64,000 nucleotides of DNA from Anaerolineaceae bacterium (GCA_016841445.1 JAENZD010000001.1:930001-994000); one strand, 5' to 3'. Positions 8,753-18,493 are shown, counted from the stretch's first letter. Program-made: numbers and translations. Notes: generated by a model not told the origin, from the sequence alone.

Positions 8753-9837
8753 GAAAGATTTCCCTTAATAATTTTGGAGATTCGCGAAATTTGTTCTTTA
8801 TTGAGGTCATGAGAGAGAGGAAGACACAATACCCGTCTTGAAATATCCTCAGAAATTGGCATTGGCTGATCCTTGATATATGGCAAGCGACTTAACGAAG
8901 GATAAAAATACCGCCGCAAAAAGATATTTTGGTCAGTTAAAGCACGCAAGATTTTTATGAGGTCTTTCTCACTATTAAATAAAACTGGAAAATATGCATA
9001 ATTGTAGTCTGTCAGCGGAGGCAGTGCTGGAATGATCAGATTGGTACCGTTGAGCAGATTGCGATAAAGTTCGGAAATATATTTCCGGTGTCGAATAATT
9101 TCATCTATATGGGGGAGTATGCAAAGACCCATTGCCGCATGAAGTTCAGAATTCTTTCCATTGATCCCCAACCCCCAGTACTTTTCTTTTCCTTTATGAC
9201 CGAAGTTCCGCATATATGCGATTCTTTCCCCGAGCTCTTTATTGTTGGTTATCAGCGCTCCTCCCTCAACCGTATGAAATAGTTTTGTGGCATGAAAACT
9301 GAGTGTAGAAATATCTCCAAATGAGACCAGGGGTTTTCCTTTGTACCGAGCACCAAACGTGTGTGCTGCATCATAGATGACCCGGAGGTTGTGCTTTTTA
9401 GCAATGGCATTGATTTTTTCGACAGAACAGGGGAATCCATATACGTGCGTAGGTAAGATGGCAGATGTTTGAGGATTGATTGCCTGTTCAATCCGGTCGG
9501 GATCAATGCACATTGTCTCCGGATCGATATCAACAAATTTCGGTAGGCAGCCTTCCCAAATGACTGTGGAAGTTGTTGCCACGTAAGAATAAGGCGTGGT
9601 TATGATCTCCCCGGACAAGCCTAATGCCTTTATCGCAATTTGGAGAGCAATGGTTCCATTTGAGACAAAAAAGAGATATTGAACATCAAGATAAATTCTG
9701 AGTTTTTCTTCCAACAACTGTACGAGGGGGCCATTATTGGTTACTTGGTTGGTTTCCCAGATCAATCTCAGGTATTCAATGTAATCATCAATGTCAGGCA
9801 AATATGTTTTTGTTATCTGAATAGGATCTTGATCCAT
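8749..9837 (-). CDS. DegT/DnrJ/EryC1 sugar aminotransferase
   Basis: A 362-residue PLP-dependent aminotransferase. Key motifs are VSNGTIALQIAIKAL (phosphate-binding turn), IYDAAHTFGARY (PLP-ring aspartate) and SFHATKLFHTVEGGAL (Schiff-base lysine). The family converts nucleotide-linked 3- or 4-ketosugars to amino sugars using glutamate. The dTDP-4-keto-6-deoxyglucose made by RfbA and RfbB encoded just upstream is a natural substrate, giving dTDP-Qui4N (VioA-like) or a related amino sugar. It starts a subcluster that follows a 134-base gap after rfbD and overlaps the NeuD-like gene by 4 bases. Confidence 0.88.
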   Translation of the reverse strand: MDQDPIQITKTYLPDIDDYIEYLRLIWETNQVTNNGPLVQLLEEKLRIYLDVQYLFFVSNGTIALQIAIKALGLSGEIITTPYSYVATTSTVIWEGCLPKFVDIDPETMCIDPDRIEQAINPQTSAILPTHVYGFPCSVEKINAIAKKHNLRVIYDAAHTFGARYKGKPLVSFGDISTLSFHATKLFHTVEGGALITNNKELGERIAYMRNFGHKGKEKYWGLGINGKNSELHAAMGLCILPHIDEIIRHRKYISELYRNLLNGTNLIIPALPPLTDYNYAYFPVLFNSEKDLIKILRALTDQNIFLRRYFYPSLSRLPYIKDQPMPISEDISRRVLCLPLSHDLNKEQISRISKIIKGNLS

Positions 9838-9971
9838 TATTTACTTCTTCCGAACCAGCAGGGTGAAAATATTTTTACTTCTGACAATTTTTTAAGTGAT
9901 TATTTTGACAGTTGCTCTTTCTAAGGTGCAGAAAATCCTGAATAAGTTAACTGTTTTGACAAAGTCTCCAG

Positions 9972-10856
9972 TTACGTCTTCATCATAAGTTTGATTGAAT
10001 TTTTCCAATCGGGAGGCAGTATGCCAAAGCTGGTGATTAATTTATCGCATCCAAGGATGGATTTTTGGGGTCTCTCCGCCTGGGTAGAAAAATCCTGGCT
10101 CTTAGCCCGGACGATTTCTATTGTTTTTATTTCTTGTTGATGGGGATAGTTCTGTATAATGGAATTTGCCCATTCAAACCGGCTGCAAAAGCCTGAATCT
10201 GTCAGGTGATACAACCCGGATTTCTCCCTGAGGTAATTGAGCGGATCAGCGCGTCCCTGAGCGATGATGAGGGCGGTGATTTCACCCAATGTGCGTGCCC
10301 AGGTAGGTGTGCTGATCTGATCATCCACAATCCTCAAGGTTTCGTTTTCTTTAGCCCATTTGAGGACCTTTGTAACGAAACACGGGCGTCTTAGGGAATA
10401 GACCCAGCTTGTGCGGAAGATGAGGTAACCTTTGTCAACTTGTTGAATAGAATTTTCACCTGCTAGTTTTGATTGTCCGTAAACGTTAAGTGGGTTAGGT
10501 GCATCTTTCTCAGTATAGACGCTATCCTTGCGCCCATCAAACACATAATCGGTTGAGTAATGAATGAGTACGGCTTTCCGCATGGCTGCTTCCCGGGCGA
10601 GCAAACCAGGACCTTCAGCGTTAACAGCGTTTGCCAGTTCGGGTTCAACTTCAGCTTGATCTACATTGGTATATGCGGTCGCATTTACGATAATATCCGG
10701 ATTAACTTCAGATAAAACATGCAAAATGCTGCTGGATTTCGACATATCGATTTGTGGGTAATCCAGGGCTGTTAAATCGCCCAAGTGGATCAGGGACCGA
10801 TTCAGTTCCCATCCCGCCTGCCCATGGCATCCTAACAGCAGAATTCTTGGTCTCAA
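9972..10856 (-). CDS. rfbD: dTDP-4-dehydrorhamnose reductase
   Basis: A 294-residue SDR-type reductase catalysing the last step of dTDP-L-rhamnose synthesis. It has the nucleotide-binding [10 protein letters not shown] motif near the N-terminus, an [12 protein letters not shown] segment typical of RmlD, an STDYVFDG strand and the catalytic YGQSK (YxxxK). It overlaps rfbA by 4 bases (ATGA), so translation is coupled. The complete C-B-A-D set in this operon shows that rhamnose or a branch from the shared 4-keto intermediate is made here. Confidence 0.93.
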   Translation of the reverse strand: MRPRILLLGCHGQAGWELNRSLIHLGDLTALDYPQIDMSKSSSILHVLSEVNPDIIVNATAYTNVDQAEVEPELANAVNAEGPGLLAREAAMRKAVLIHYSTDYVFDGRKDSVYTEKDAPNPLNVYGQSKLAGENSIQQVDKGYLIFRTSWVYSLRRPCFVTKVLKWAKENETLRIVDDQISTPTWARTLGEITALIIAQGRADPLNYLREKSGLYHLTDSGFCSRFEWANSIIQNYPHQQEIKTIEIVRAKSQDFSTQAERPQKSILGCDKLITSFGILPPDWKNSIKLMMKT

Positions 10857-11731
10857 TCGATCAACCCCTCTTTGGCTAATCTCGTGAGATACTCCCCGTA
10901 GCGATTGCCGTTAAAACCTTCAGCGAGAGTTTTCAATTGCTTTCGGTCGATGTAGCCCATCCGGTAGGCGATTTCTTCGGGACAGGAAATCATCATGCCC
11001 TGACGGTCTTCAACAGCCTGGACATAATTAGAAGCTTGCAGAAGAGAGTGGTGCATGCCGGCATCCAACCATGCGATACCGCGCCCGATAGGTTCGACAT
11101 GCAGTTCACCCAGGTCCATATAGATTTTATTGAGGTCCGTGATTTCAATCTCGCCTCTCTTAGAGGGCTTAAGACTTTGGGCAAATTGGACGACACGGTT
11201 ATCATAAAAATAAATCCCGGGCACGGCATAATTGGATTTTGGTTTCCTGGGTTTTTCCTCCAGGCTTAGTGCATTTCCCGAGGGATCAAATTCAATAACG
11301 CCATAACGTTCCGGGTCATGAACTGGATAGGCAAAAATGACTGCGCCATCCTTTATCTTTGCGGATTTCCTCAGAATTTCAGGCAGACCATGACCATAGA
11401 AGATATTATCGCCAAGGATCAGTGCCACCGGTTCGCCAGCTATAAAATCCTCACCAACAATGAATGCATCGGCTAAACCACGTGGAACCTGTTGGACAGC
11501 ATATTCAAAAGATAAACCCCATTGTGAACCGTCTCCCAAAACCCTCAGGTACTGGTTTTGGTCTTCAGGAGTTGTGATGATCAGTATTTCGCGAATATTT
11601 GCCAGCATCAGCATTGATAAGGGGTAGTAAACCATGGGCTTATCATAAATTGGTAATAATTGTTTGCTGACGCCAAGGGTTAAAGGAAATAAACGGGTGC
11701 CTTTTCCGCCAGCCAGGATGATACCTTTCAT
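10853..11731 (-). CDS. rfbA: Glucose-1-phosphate thymidylyltransferase
   Basis: A 292-residue nucleotidyltransferase making dTDP-glucose, the first step of the dTDP-rhamnose pathway. The start shows the pyrophosphorylase signature [11 protein letters not shown], followed by [15 protein letters not shown], the [15 protein letters not shown] loop and LGDNIFYG metal-binding segment. Length and motifs fit RmlA of the large enzyme type. It starts 2 bases after the rfbB stop and overlaps rfbD by 4 bases. Confidence 0.95.
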   Translation of the reverse strand: MKGIILAGGKGTRLFPLTLGVSKQLLPIYDKPMVYYPLSMLMLANIREILIITTPEDQNQYLRVLGDGSQWGLSFEYAVQQVPRGLADAFIVGEDFIAGEPVALILGDNIFYGHGLPEILRKSAKIKDGAVIFAYPVHDPERYGVIEFDPSGNALSLEEKPRKPKSNYAVPGIYFYDNRVVQFAQSLKPSKRGEIEITDLNKIYMDLGELHVEPIGRGIAWLDAGMHHSLLQASNYVQAVEDRQGMMISCPEEIAYRMGYIDRKQLKTLAEGFNGNRYGEYLTRLAKEGLID

Positions 11732-11733
11732 GG

Positions 11734-12813
11734 TTATTCTCTTCCTTGATAATTAATTTGAACCCAATTCTGATACTCTTTTTCTTTGATGATGGCATTT
11801 AACCAATCCGTATGTCCTAAGTACCAGTCAATGGTTCTATTCAAACCCTGGTCAAAATCAAATTTTGGCTGCCACCCAAGTTCATTTTTTATCTTTGTGA
11901 TATCCATCGCATAGCGCCTGTCATGACCAGGCCGATCTTTAACGAATTGAACAAGATCAGCATGACATTTGTCCTCAGGTGTTCCGACGCTTTTATCTAG
12001 AATGTCGCAGATCGTTTTCACTATTTCGATATTTGGAGGCTGGTTACCGCCACCTATATTATAACTCTCGCCTATCTCTCCATTTTGAAGAATTGTCCAG
12101 ATGGCTTCACAATGGTCATCAACGTACAACCAATCTCGGATCTGCATTCCGTCGCCGTAAATGGGCAGGGGTTTCCCGGTGAGGGCGTTTAAGATCATTA
12201 AAGGGATCAATTTTTCAGGAAACTGGTATGCACCATAATTATTTGAGCAGTTAGAGATCGTGACGGGCAAATCAAATGACCGGGCATATGAACCGACGAG
12301 ATGGTCGCTGCTGGCTTTTGACGCGGCATAGGGTGAATTGGGGGCATAAGGCGTTGTCTCAGTAAATGCCGGTTCCCCTGGTTTTAAGCTCCCGAAGACT
12401 TCATCGGTAGAGATGTGGTGAAATCGGACCTTGGATGGGTCCATTTTATTGTTTTCACCCCAGACAACCCTGGCTGCCTCAAGAAGTGTGAATGTTCCGA
12501 CAATATTGGTTTGGATAAACGCTGAAGGTCCTGTTAAGGAGCGGTCCACGTGGGATTCAGCAGCAAAGTGGACAATGGTATCGATATTGAAGTCACGCAG
12601 GATAGATTCTACAAGGGAGGAATCACCAATATCTCCTCTTATGAAGTGATATTTTCCTGGAATGGGGAGTTCCTTCAGATTTTCAAGGCTCCCAGCATAT
12701 GTCAGTAAATCCAGGTTGACAATGAATGATGCAGGGTGATTATTCTGTAAGTATCGGGTAAAATTTGAACCGATAAATCCCGCACCACCTGTAACCAGAA
12801 AATTCTGCAGCAT
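11734..12813 (-). CDS. rfbB: dTDP-glucose 4,6-dehydratase
   Basis: A 359-residue extended SDR enzyme producing dTDP-4-keto-6-deoxyglucose. It shows GGAGFIGSN for NAD binding, the active-site segment [10 protein letters not shown] (Thr-Asp-Glu) and [11 protein letters not shown] with the catalytic YxxxK. Its product feeds RfbC and RfbD for rhamnose and could also feed the DegT aminotransferase in the same locus. The start codon shares one base with the rfbC stop, so the two are coupled. Confidence 0.95.
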   Translation of the reverse strand: MLQNFLVTGGAGFIGSNFTRYLQNNHPASFIVNLDLLTYAGSLENLKELPIPGKYHFIRGDIGDSSLVESILRDFNIDTIVHFAAESHVDRSLTGPSAFIQTNIVGTFTLLEAARVVWGENNKMDPSKVRFHHISTDEVFGSLKPGEPAFTETTPYAPNSPYAASKASSDHLVGSYARSFDLPVTISNCSNNYGAYQFPEKLIPLMILNALTGKPLPIYGDGMQIRDWLYVDDHCEAIWTILQNGEIGESYNIGGGNQPPNIEIVKTICDILDKSVGTPEDKCHADLVQFVKDRPGHDRRYAMDITKIKNELGWQPKFDFDQGLNRTIDWYLGHTDWLNAIIKEKEYQNWVQINYQGRE

Positions 12814-13358
12814 TAAAAGACCTCCGCATCCTGAAAGAGAGTGCCTTCTGCGTCTTTCTTGGAAAGGATTGGTTCTTCACCAGGAGGGATTGGCCAATCA
12901 ATTCCCAGGTCTGGGTCATTCCACTTCAGGCAGCGTTCGCCGGTTGGATCATAGTAATTCGTGGTCTTGTAAAAAACATCTGCTCTTTCTGATAAAACAT
13001 AGAACCCATGGGCAAAACCTGGCGGTATCCAGAGTAAGTTTTTATTGACTTCTGAAAGGATAACACCCGTCCATTGACCAAAACGAGGTGAATTTCTACG
13101 AAGGTCAACCGCTACATCAAATATCTCACCACAAACCGCCATAACCAGTTTCCCCTGGATATGTGTCACCTGGTAATGCAGTCCACGTAAAGTCGACTTA
13201 ATTGACGAAGAGTAATTATCCTGAACAAAATCACCAGTAATACCAACCTGCAAAAACTTATCCTTTTGGAAGGTTTCGAGGAAAAAGCCTCGCTGATCTT
13301 TATAGATTTCCGGCTGAATTTGTAGAACTTCGGGGTGTTTCGTCTTAATGATTTTCAT
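12813..13358 (-). CDS. rfbC: dTDP-4-dehydrorhamnose 3,5-epimerase
   Basis: A 181-residue cupin-type epimerase, the usual size for RmlC. It has FVQDNYSSS, the catalytic RGLHYQ histidine, VAVDLRRNSP and IPPGFAHGFYVLS. It is the first rfb gene after the ABC exporter, with a gap of about 100 bases that could hold a promoter. It acts in the cytoplasm between RfbB and RfbD. Confidence 0.94.
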   Translation of the reverse strand: MKIIKTKHPEVLQIQPEIYKDQRGFFLETFQKDKFLQVGITGDFVQDNYSSSIKSTLRGLHYQVTHIQGKLVMAVCGEIFDVAVDLRRNSPRFGQWTGVILSEVNKNLLWIPPGFAHGFYVLSERADVFYKTTNYYDPTGERCLKWNDPDLGIDWPIPPGEEPILSKKDAEGTLFQDAEVF

Positions 13359-13457
13359 TTTTATCCCTGTACTTGATACAGGTGAATTATAACAGGCATC
13401 CCCAGTAAATGGACAAAAATAATATTTCGTAATGAATGAATATTTCTATGGCGGTCT

Positions 13458-14225
13458 TTATTTTGTGATTGATTTTTTATAATTATGGCAAACGTCCTTC
13501 GCTGTCCCAATAGCCATTATTTGGCCATGCTCTATCCACATGGCCCGTTCACAAATGGATTCCACTCTTTTCATTTCGTGGGATACCATCAGGACAGTAG
13601 CGCCGCTTTCTCTGAATGAGGCCATTCTGCTAAAACATTTCCGCTGGAATTCCAGGTCGCCTACGGAAAGAACTTCATCCAATATCAAAATATCTGGCTG
13701 CCATGCGGTTGCTACAGAAAAACCCAACCTGGCTTGCATTCCTGATGAATAAGTCCTCAAGGGTGTTTCTAAAAAAGCTCCAATTTCTGCGAAGGCGATA
13801 ATTTCGTCAATTTTCTCATCAATTTCTTTTCTTTTGTGCCCCAGCAATGTTGCATTTAGATAGATGTTTTCACGACCGGTGAGTTCTGGATGGAAACCAG
13901 CGCCAAGCTGGAGGAGTGGGCTGATTTGGCCTTTAGTCCATACCCGACCGCTTGCAGGTACCAGCACATTTGAAATGACTTTTAGAAGAGTGGATTTACC
14001 GGCGCCGTTTCTTCCGAGAATACCGAAGATTTCACCTGATTTGATATCTATATTGATATTCTGCAACGCATAAAATTTATTATGTTTGATCCTGCCCTGC
14101 ACCAAACGGATCATATATTCTTTGAACGTGCCTACAGACTCAGTTGGGACACGATAGCAAACTGAAACATCCTCCAATTGGATAACTGAGTCAGAGTGAT
14201 TCTCTTGTTTGGGTGAATTAGACAT
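13458..14225 (-). CDS. ABC transporter ATPase of a polysaccharide exporter (Wzt/TagH type)
   Basis: The likely product is 255 residues starting at the ATG at 14225, which overlaps the permease stop by 8 bases (ATGTCTAA). A longer frame to 14270 would run deep into the permease gene and is less plausible. It shows Walker A GRNGAGKST, the signature YSSGMQARLGFS and Walker B ILILDEVLSVGD. The specific Wzt-like features are the IRLVQGRIKHNKFYAL N-terminal segment and VMVSHEMKRVESICERAMW. It lacks the C-terminal carbohydrate-binding domain of longer Wzt proteins, so export is likely independent of a chain-end cap, as in TagH-like systems. Confidence 0.9.
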   Translation of the reverse strand: MSNSPKQENHSDSVIQLEDVSVCYRVPTESVGTFKEYMIRLVQGRIKHNKFYALQNINIDIKSGEIFGILGRNGAGKSTLLKVISNVLVPASGRVWTKGQISPLLQLGAGFHPELTGRENIYLNATLLGHKRKEIDEKIDEIIAFAEIGAFLETPLRTYSSGMQARLGFSVATAWQPDILILDEVLSVGDLEFQRKCFSRMASFRESGATVLMVSHEMKRVESICERAMWIEHGQIMAIGTAKDVCHNYKKSITK

Positions 14226-15027
14226 AATAAGCGAAACTGTCAGCCTTTTTTGTAAACACCAACCAACCAATGATCAAGATCCCAAATGAAACAAGTACTG
14301 CAAGACCCCAATCAAGGAAGTTGGGAACAGAATTATTAAGAACGATGATACGAAAAATATTAAGGACGTAATAAAATGGATTTAATTTCAAGAGCCAGCC
14401 GTTGAACACATCTTCAAGAAACTCAATCGGAATGATGATGGGTGACATATACATCCATGCTGTCAGCAGGACCGGATACATTTGTTCAACATCCGGGAAA
14501 AACACAGCAAGCGTTGAGATCAAGAATCCAAATCCCATTGAGAAGGTCAGGATCAAGATCATAGAAAATGGCAGCAGCAGCAGTGACCACCCCAGCGGGG
14601 TTTTTGTGATGACTAAAATCAGGAATAATGGAACCAGTGACAGTAAAAAATTGACCATGCTTGCCAGGATAGTTGAGACGACAAATGAAGCCCTTGGCAG
14701 ATAAATCTGCTGGAATAGTTTGCTTCCCCAAACCATCATGGAAATCGAAAAACTTGTTGATTGAGAAAACATTGTCCAACATATAAGACCTGTTAATACA
14801 TATGAGGGATAAGATTCAACAGTGTTGAATACCTGGGAAAAAACGATGACCATGATCACCATTGTGCCGAGGGGATTGAGCATGGTCCAGGCGATGCCCA
14901 AAAAGGATCGTTTATAACGGGCAACGATGTCACGCCGAACGAGTTGATAAATCAAATCTCGGTAACGAAATAGAGCCAAAAGTTCTTCAATTGCAGGCGG
15001 TTTTCTTTTTGCACTATCATAGATCAT
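14218..15027 (-). CDS. ABC-2 permease of a polysaccharide exporter (Wzm/TagG type)
   Basis: A 269-residue membrane protein with about six hydrophobic spans. Family hallmarks are RYRDLIYQLVRRDIVARYKRS followed by LGIAWTMLNPLGTMVIMVIVF, and NPFYYVLNIFRIIVLNN near the end. It forms the membrane channel with the adjacent ATPase, moving undecaprenyl- or lipid-linked glycan out of the cytoplasm. It is the first gene of the leftward locus. About 150 bases upstream hold no gene and probably contain the main promoter. Confidence 0.92.
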   Translation of the reverse strand: MIYDSAKRKPPAIEELLALFRYRDLIYQLVRRDIVARYKRSFLGIAWTMLNPLGTMVIMVIVFSQVFNTVESYPSYVLTGLICWTMFSQSTSFSISMMVWGSKLFQQIYLPRASFVVSTILASMVNFLLSLVPLFLILVITKTPLGWSLLLLPFSMILILTFSMGFGFLISTLAVFFPDVEQMYPVLLTAWMYMSPIIIPIEFLEDVFNGWLLKLNPFYYVLNIFRIIVLNNSVPNFLDWGLAVLVSFGILIIGWLVFTKKADSFAYYV

Positions 15028-15180
15028 TGATTAAATGTCCCAATTACTCTTCCAATAAGGTGCAGTTCGCAAAGAGCATACCTTAATAGGTAAAACGTGT
15101 CAACAGTTCTATTTTACACCATTTACAAAATGTAAATTGATCTATTAGTGGATTTTATTAAATCTGAAGATTGTGAAAAG

Positions 15181-16005
15181 TTAATTGTGTACGTCAAACT
15201 CGAATAAATAACGGAAATGTGTGTATCTCTGACTGCCCAGGGATTCGGGACCCCAACCACAGAAGCTTAAATAAATGGTTGGTGCTGAAGCTCCAGGGAT
15301 TTCGCCAATCCATTCCGATTCATCCCCTTCTTTTTCCGAAATGATTTGCTGGAGGTGATTTGGGTTTAGCCACAGACGGTCTGAGGCTTCGTGGGACAAC
15401 CTCGTAATTCCATTAATGGATGTTTGAAACACCTCTTTCCCATCACAGATCCAGTTGACTTGAGATCCAATTAAAGTGTCTATTTGATCCTGTATATACT
15501 GGTTTCCCGTTCCACCCCAATATTCAAGATATTTCCGTATGAATTCTGCTTCCATCGGCCTGAGGATATTGCTATTCTGGTATGAAGAATGAATGATGAA
15601 ATAGCGCTCATTTTCATAATAAATCCCTGTTCCTTTACCTGGCGCAAATTTATCAGCTTTATCTGTAAAATAATCCCTTCCTAAAACTATGAAGTCAGTT
15701 GATTTATTTTCCAATGGCCCAGAAACGAACTCAATTTCCATCTTGCAATCATATAGCGTTGAAAAAAGATCAGGGGTTGGGGTAACCGATGGCGTGGGGG
15801 AGTCCTCGTTTAGCGCGTCTGTGCTTTCAGGTTCGAAAGTGGATATTTCTTGTGGTGTTGGCGTGGAATTTAGTTCAGTTCTTATTGAGGATTCCGAAAC
15901 AATACCCTGGCCAAGTAAAGGTTGAGAAGCACTTGATAAGGGGACGGCGCATCCTACCAATAGAATGCTTGTGATTATGGATAGGATAAAGGTTCGTGGT
16001 TTCAT
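15181..16005 (-). CDS. Lipoprotein of unknown function
   Basis: A 274-residue predicted lipoprotein. The N-terminus has a lysine, a hydrophobic core and the lipobox LLVGC with the acylated cysteine near residue 19. A low-complexity linker rich in Thr, Pro, Ser and Glu (to about residue 75) leads to a folded domain with IEFVSGPLENKSTDFIVLGR. I do not recognise the domain. It is probably anchored on the outer face of the cytoplasmic membrane. The gene upstream is also exported, and the two are separated by a strong hairpin. Confidence 0.75.
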   Translation of the reverse strand: MKPRTFILSIITSILLVGCAVPLSSASQPLLGQGIVSESSIRTELNSTPTPQEISTFEPESTDALNEDSPTPSVTPTPDLFSTLYDCKMEIEFVSGPLENKSTDFIVLGRDYFTDKADKFAPGKGTGIYYENERYFIIHSSYQNSNILRPMEAEFIRKYLEYWGGTGNQYIQDQIDTLIGSQVNWICDGKEVFQTSINGITRLSHEASDRLWLNPNHLQQIISEKEGDESEWIGEIPGASAPTIYLSFCGWGPESLGSQRYTHFRYLFEFDVHN

Positions 16006-16018
16006 AACTTTACGGCAT

Positions 16019-16058
16019 TTCCCAGCAACTTCTTCAATATATTAGAAGTTGCTGGGAA
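16019..16058 (-). terminator. Strong intercistronic hairpin without U-tract
   Basis: A perfect 15-bp inverted repeat (TTCCCAGCAACTTCT at 16019-16033 with its complement at 16044-16058) surrounds a 10-base AT-rich loop. It sits between two minus-strand genes. No run of T follows on either strand, so it fits an mRNA-stabilising or processing hairpin, or a weak terminator, better than a classical Rho-independent terminator. Confidence 0.65.
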
Positions 16059-16081
16059 GGTTCTTTCATTGACTATTTAGT

Positions 16082-16897
16082 TTAATGGGTCTTCTTGTAT
16101 TTTTTTACGAGTAACCCGGCTGACAGTCCTAAACCTGAAACACCAACGATCGCAGGGATCAGGATTGGCAGGAGTGATGGACCTGCGCCACCTGCTGCTT
16201 CATCAGGTCGGCATACAACAACATTTTCCTCTGCGGTTTCTTCAATATTTTCTACCGTATAGGATACAGACAGTGATGTAGCACCACCGCTAGTTTTGAA
16301 TGTCGTGGCGCTGTTTGGATCGGCGATGCCGTTGCCAGAACCGCCATTACCGGTCTCCCATTCGAAAGGAACAGCAATATTATTAGGGTTATTGACTGTC
16401 CACTGCACGTTGCCATCACCCAAACATTCGCTATTTAGTGTCAGCAAAAGGGATTCCTCAGTTGGCGTGGTTGTCAGTGTTGGGGTTGGGGTAGGTGTAA
16501 GTGTTTGTGTCGGTGTGGGGGTGGGCGTTTCGGTAGCTACCGCTTGCAACCTGAAACTAGCATGGCTGATATCGTGGAACCCGTTTTCATTTGGGTTATC
16601 AACATCTGTCTGCAGGTTAACGGTTGTTTGAGGTGGATTTAGGGTGTCAAAAACCAGGGTTGTACCGGCTTTATAGCAAGTCTCAACAAGTTCATACCCT
16701 TCGGGTGCAGTATATTCATAACTTTGCGCGCTTATCCCGTCAACTTTGACCCATTCACCACCGTCAGGACACGTATCCTGACCTTGTGCAGCGACATTCC
16801 CGAAAAGTACGGCGAATGAGACTGCCGATAAGATTAATGCAGCGATAATTAAAGGTGTAAATCCCTTTCTCATCGCTGTTACCTTTTGCTTATTCAT
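16082..16897 (-). CDS. Exported, C-terminally membrane-anchored protein with TP-rich linker
   Basis: A 271-residue protein. Residues 1-38 form a signal peptide (AALILSAVSFAVLFGNVAAQG). Residues about 125-150 are a Thr-Pro repeat linker (TPTPTPTQTLTPTPTPT), the middle looks like two small beta domains, and the C-terminus has a hydrophobic span (LLPILIPAIVGVSGLGLSAG) followed by the basic tail KKYKKTH. It is probably tethered to the membrane with its body outside. Thr-Pro linkers of this kind are common in exported Chloroflexota proteins. No enzymatic motif is visible. Confidence 0.75.
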   Translation of the reverse strand: MNKQKVTAMRKGFTPLIIAALILSAVSFAVLFGNVAAQGQDTCPDGGEWVKVDGISAQSYEYTAPEGYELVETCYKAGTTLVFDTLNPPQTTVNLQTDVDNPNENGFHDISHASFRLQAVATETPTPTPTQTLTPTPTPTLTTTPTEESLLLTLNSECLGDGNVQWTVNNPNNIAVPFEWETGNGGSGNGIADPNSATTFKTSGGATSLSVSYTVENIEETAEENVVVCRPDEAAGGAGPSLLPILIPAIVGVSGLGLSAGLLVKKYKKTH

Positions 16898-17123
16898 ATT
16901 ATCTACTCCTCATTTTCTTTTTTTAATTGGTTAACTTATTATTTTTCTTTTGGAGCATATTCTTTTAAAATGTGATTAATAATTATTCCATGTAGAAATG
17001 CCTTTCTAATTGTTCAAAACTTGCTATTTTGAATTACTATTTCTGATAAATATTATACAATATATCCAAATTGAAATCAAGGTTGCAACCTTAAAATGTT
17101 GGTGGAGATGAGCGTTATATGAA
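16898..17123. other. AT-rich divergent intergenic region
   Basis: This region, with the apgM leader up to 17207, separates divergent genes. It is very AT-rich and holds no recognisable coding frame. It should contain the promoter of the leftward exported-protein gene, but I could not choose one convincing -35/-10 pair. Confidence 0.4.
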
Positions 17124-17152
17124 TTGCCTTTGATTCGCATTAAGTTTATAAT
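17124..17152 (+). promoter_or_regulatory. Promoter of the apgM gene
   Basis: A TTGCCT -35 box (17124-17129) and a perfect TATAAT -10 box (17147-17152) are separated by exactly 17 bases. Transcription would start near 17159, about 50 bases before the ATG at 17208. Confidence 0.7.
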
Positions 17153-17207
17153 CATTCAGCGGTATGATATATATGAGGTTCAAAAATATACAGAATGGAG
17201 CACAATA

Positions 17208-18419
17208 ATGGATGTTGAAATTTTAAAATCCCTGTTAATTGATGGCAGTAAAGGGAAGATTGTTCTTCTTGTAATGGATGGGTTGGGTGGATTACCTGTC
17301 GAAGAAGGTGGAAAAACTGAACTTGAAGAAGCGATTACCCCTAATATGGATGCGCTGGCGAAGAAAAGCACGCTTGGTTTACATCAAGGCATTCGACCCG
17401 GCATTACGCCTGGCAGCGGTCCAGCTCATTTGTCACTCTTTGGGTATGATCCGCTGGAATATCAAGTTGGTCGTGGGGCGTTATCTGCTCTAGGAATTGA
17501 TTTTGACTTACATAAGGATGATGTCGCAGCGAGAGGGAATTTTTGTACTGTCGATGAAAAAGGTGTGATTACAGATCGACGAGCAGGTCGAATTGGAACA
17601 GATGTTGGCGAAAAATTGTGTGACCTATTAAATGAAAAAATAAATATTCCAGGCGTTGAAGTCTTCTTAAGACCAGTAAAGGAATACCGATTTCTATTGG
17701 TCATGCGGGGGGAAGGATTAAAAGCGAACATTCAGGAAACAGATCCCCAGACGGTAGGAGAGAAAACATTAACTGCAAAAGCAATGGATCCTGGATCTGA
17801 AAAGGCTGCAAAGATTATCCAGGAATTTGTTAAGCAAGCAGAGAAAATTCTTGTCAATGAACATCCAGCGAATATGTTAATGCTGCGCGGTTTTGCACAG
17901 CTTCCGAACTGGCCGACCTTCCCTCAACGATTTGGATTAAAACCGGCTGCAATTGCGATGTATCCCATGTATCGCGGTGTTGCGAAGCTGGTTGGAATGA
18001 ACAGTTTACCCGCTGCCCACTCTTATGAAGAAGAAATTGATATGCTGGAAGCGAATTGGAAGGATTATGATTTCTTCTTCGTGCACATCAAGAAAACAGA
18101 CAGCTATGGAGAAGATGGCAATTTTGAGAAAAAAGTTCACGAAATTGAAAAAGTAGACGCCCTTTTGCCTAGAATATTAGCACTCGATCCTGCAGCTTTG
18201 ATCATCACTGGTGACCACAGTACACCATGTGCCATGAAATATCACAGCTGGCATCCTGTTCCTGTATTGCTTTATTCAAAGCTTTGCAGGCCAGATGGCA
18301 TTGATCATTTTGGTGAACGAGCTTGCTTGCGTGGTGGGTTAGGTGTCCGCTTCCCAGCCTATGAATTAATGCCATTGGCATTAGCCCATGCGGGCAGGTT
18401 GGAGAAATTTGGGGCATAA
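17208..18419 (+). CDS. apgM: 2,3-bisphosphoglycerate-independent phosphoglycerate mutase, archaeal type
   Basis: A 403-residue alkaline-phosphatase-superfamily enzyme that interconverts 3- and 2-phosphoglycerate in glycolysis. It shows the metal-binding start KIVLLVMDGLGGLP, TPNMDALAKKSTLG, GSGPAHLSLFGYDP with the likely phosphoserine region, FFFVHIKKTDSYGEDG and LIITGDHSTPCAMKYHSWHP with metal-binding Asp and His. The ATG at 17208 is chosen because a GGAG ribosome site precedes it by 7 bases. A longer frame would start inside the -35 promoter box. This type is typical of archaea and some deep bacterial lineages. A good terminator follows. Confidence 0.93.
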   Translation: MDVEILKSLLIDGSKGKIVLLVMDGLGGLPVEEGGKTELEEAITPNMDALAKKSTLGLHQGIRPGITPGSGPAHLSLFGYDPLEYQVGRGALSALGIDFDLHKDDVAARGNFCTVDEKGVITDRRAGRIGTDVGEKLCDLLNEKINIPGVEVFLRPVKEYRFLLVMRGEGLKANIQETDPQTVGEKTLTAKAMDPGSEKAAKIIQEFVKQAEKILVNEHPANMLMLRGFAQLPNWPTFPQRFGLKPAAIAMYPMYRGVAKLVGMNSLPAAHSYEEEIDMLEANWKDYDFFFVHIKKTDSYGEDGNFEKKVHEIEKVDALLPRILALDPAALIITGDHSTPCAMKYHSWHPVPVLLYSKLCRPDGIDHFGERACLRGGLGVRFPAYELMPLALAHAGRLEKFGA

Positions 18420-18438
18420 CCATTAAAAGTAAAATTCT

Positions 18439-18470
18439 AAAGAACCAGCGAATAAACTGGTTCTTTTTTT
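18439..18470 (+). terminator. Rho-independent terminator after apgM
   Basis: A 10-bp perfect stem (AAAGAACCAG with CTGGTTCTTT), an 8-base loop and a run of T give a classical terminator. It lies between two converging genes. Confidence 0.88.
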
Positions 18471-18493
18471 GTTTTAAAGAGCAGTTCATTTAG

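Noticed and set aside
14226-14270. N-terminal extension of the Wzt-like ATPase
   Set aside because: It lies inside the permease gene, and the ATG at 14225 gives the usual 8-base overlap.
17124-17207. Longer apgM frame starting with TTG at 17124
   Set aside because: The TTG is the -35 box of a good promoter, and a ribosome site fits the ATG at 17208.
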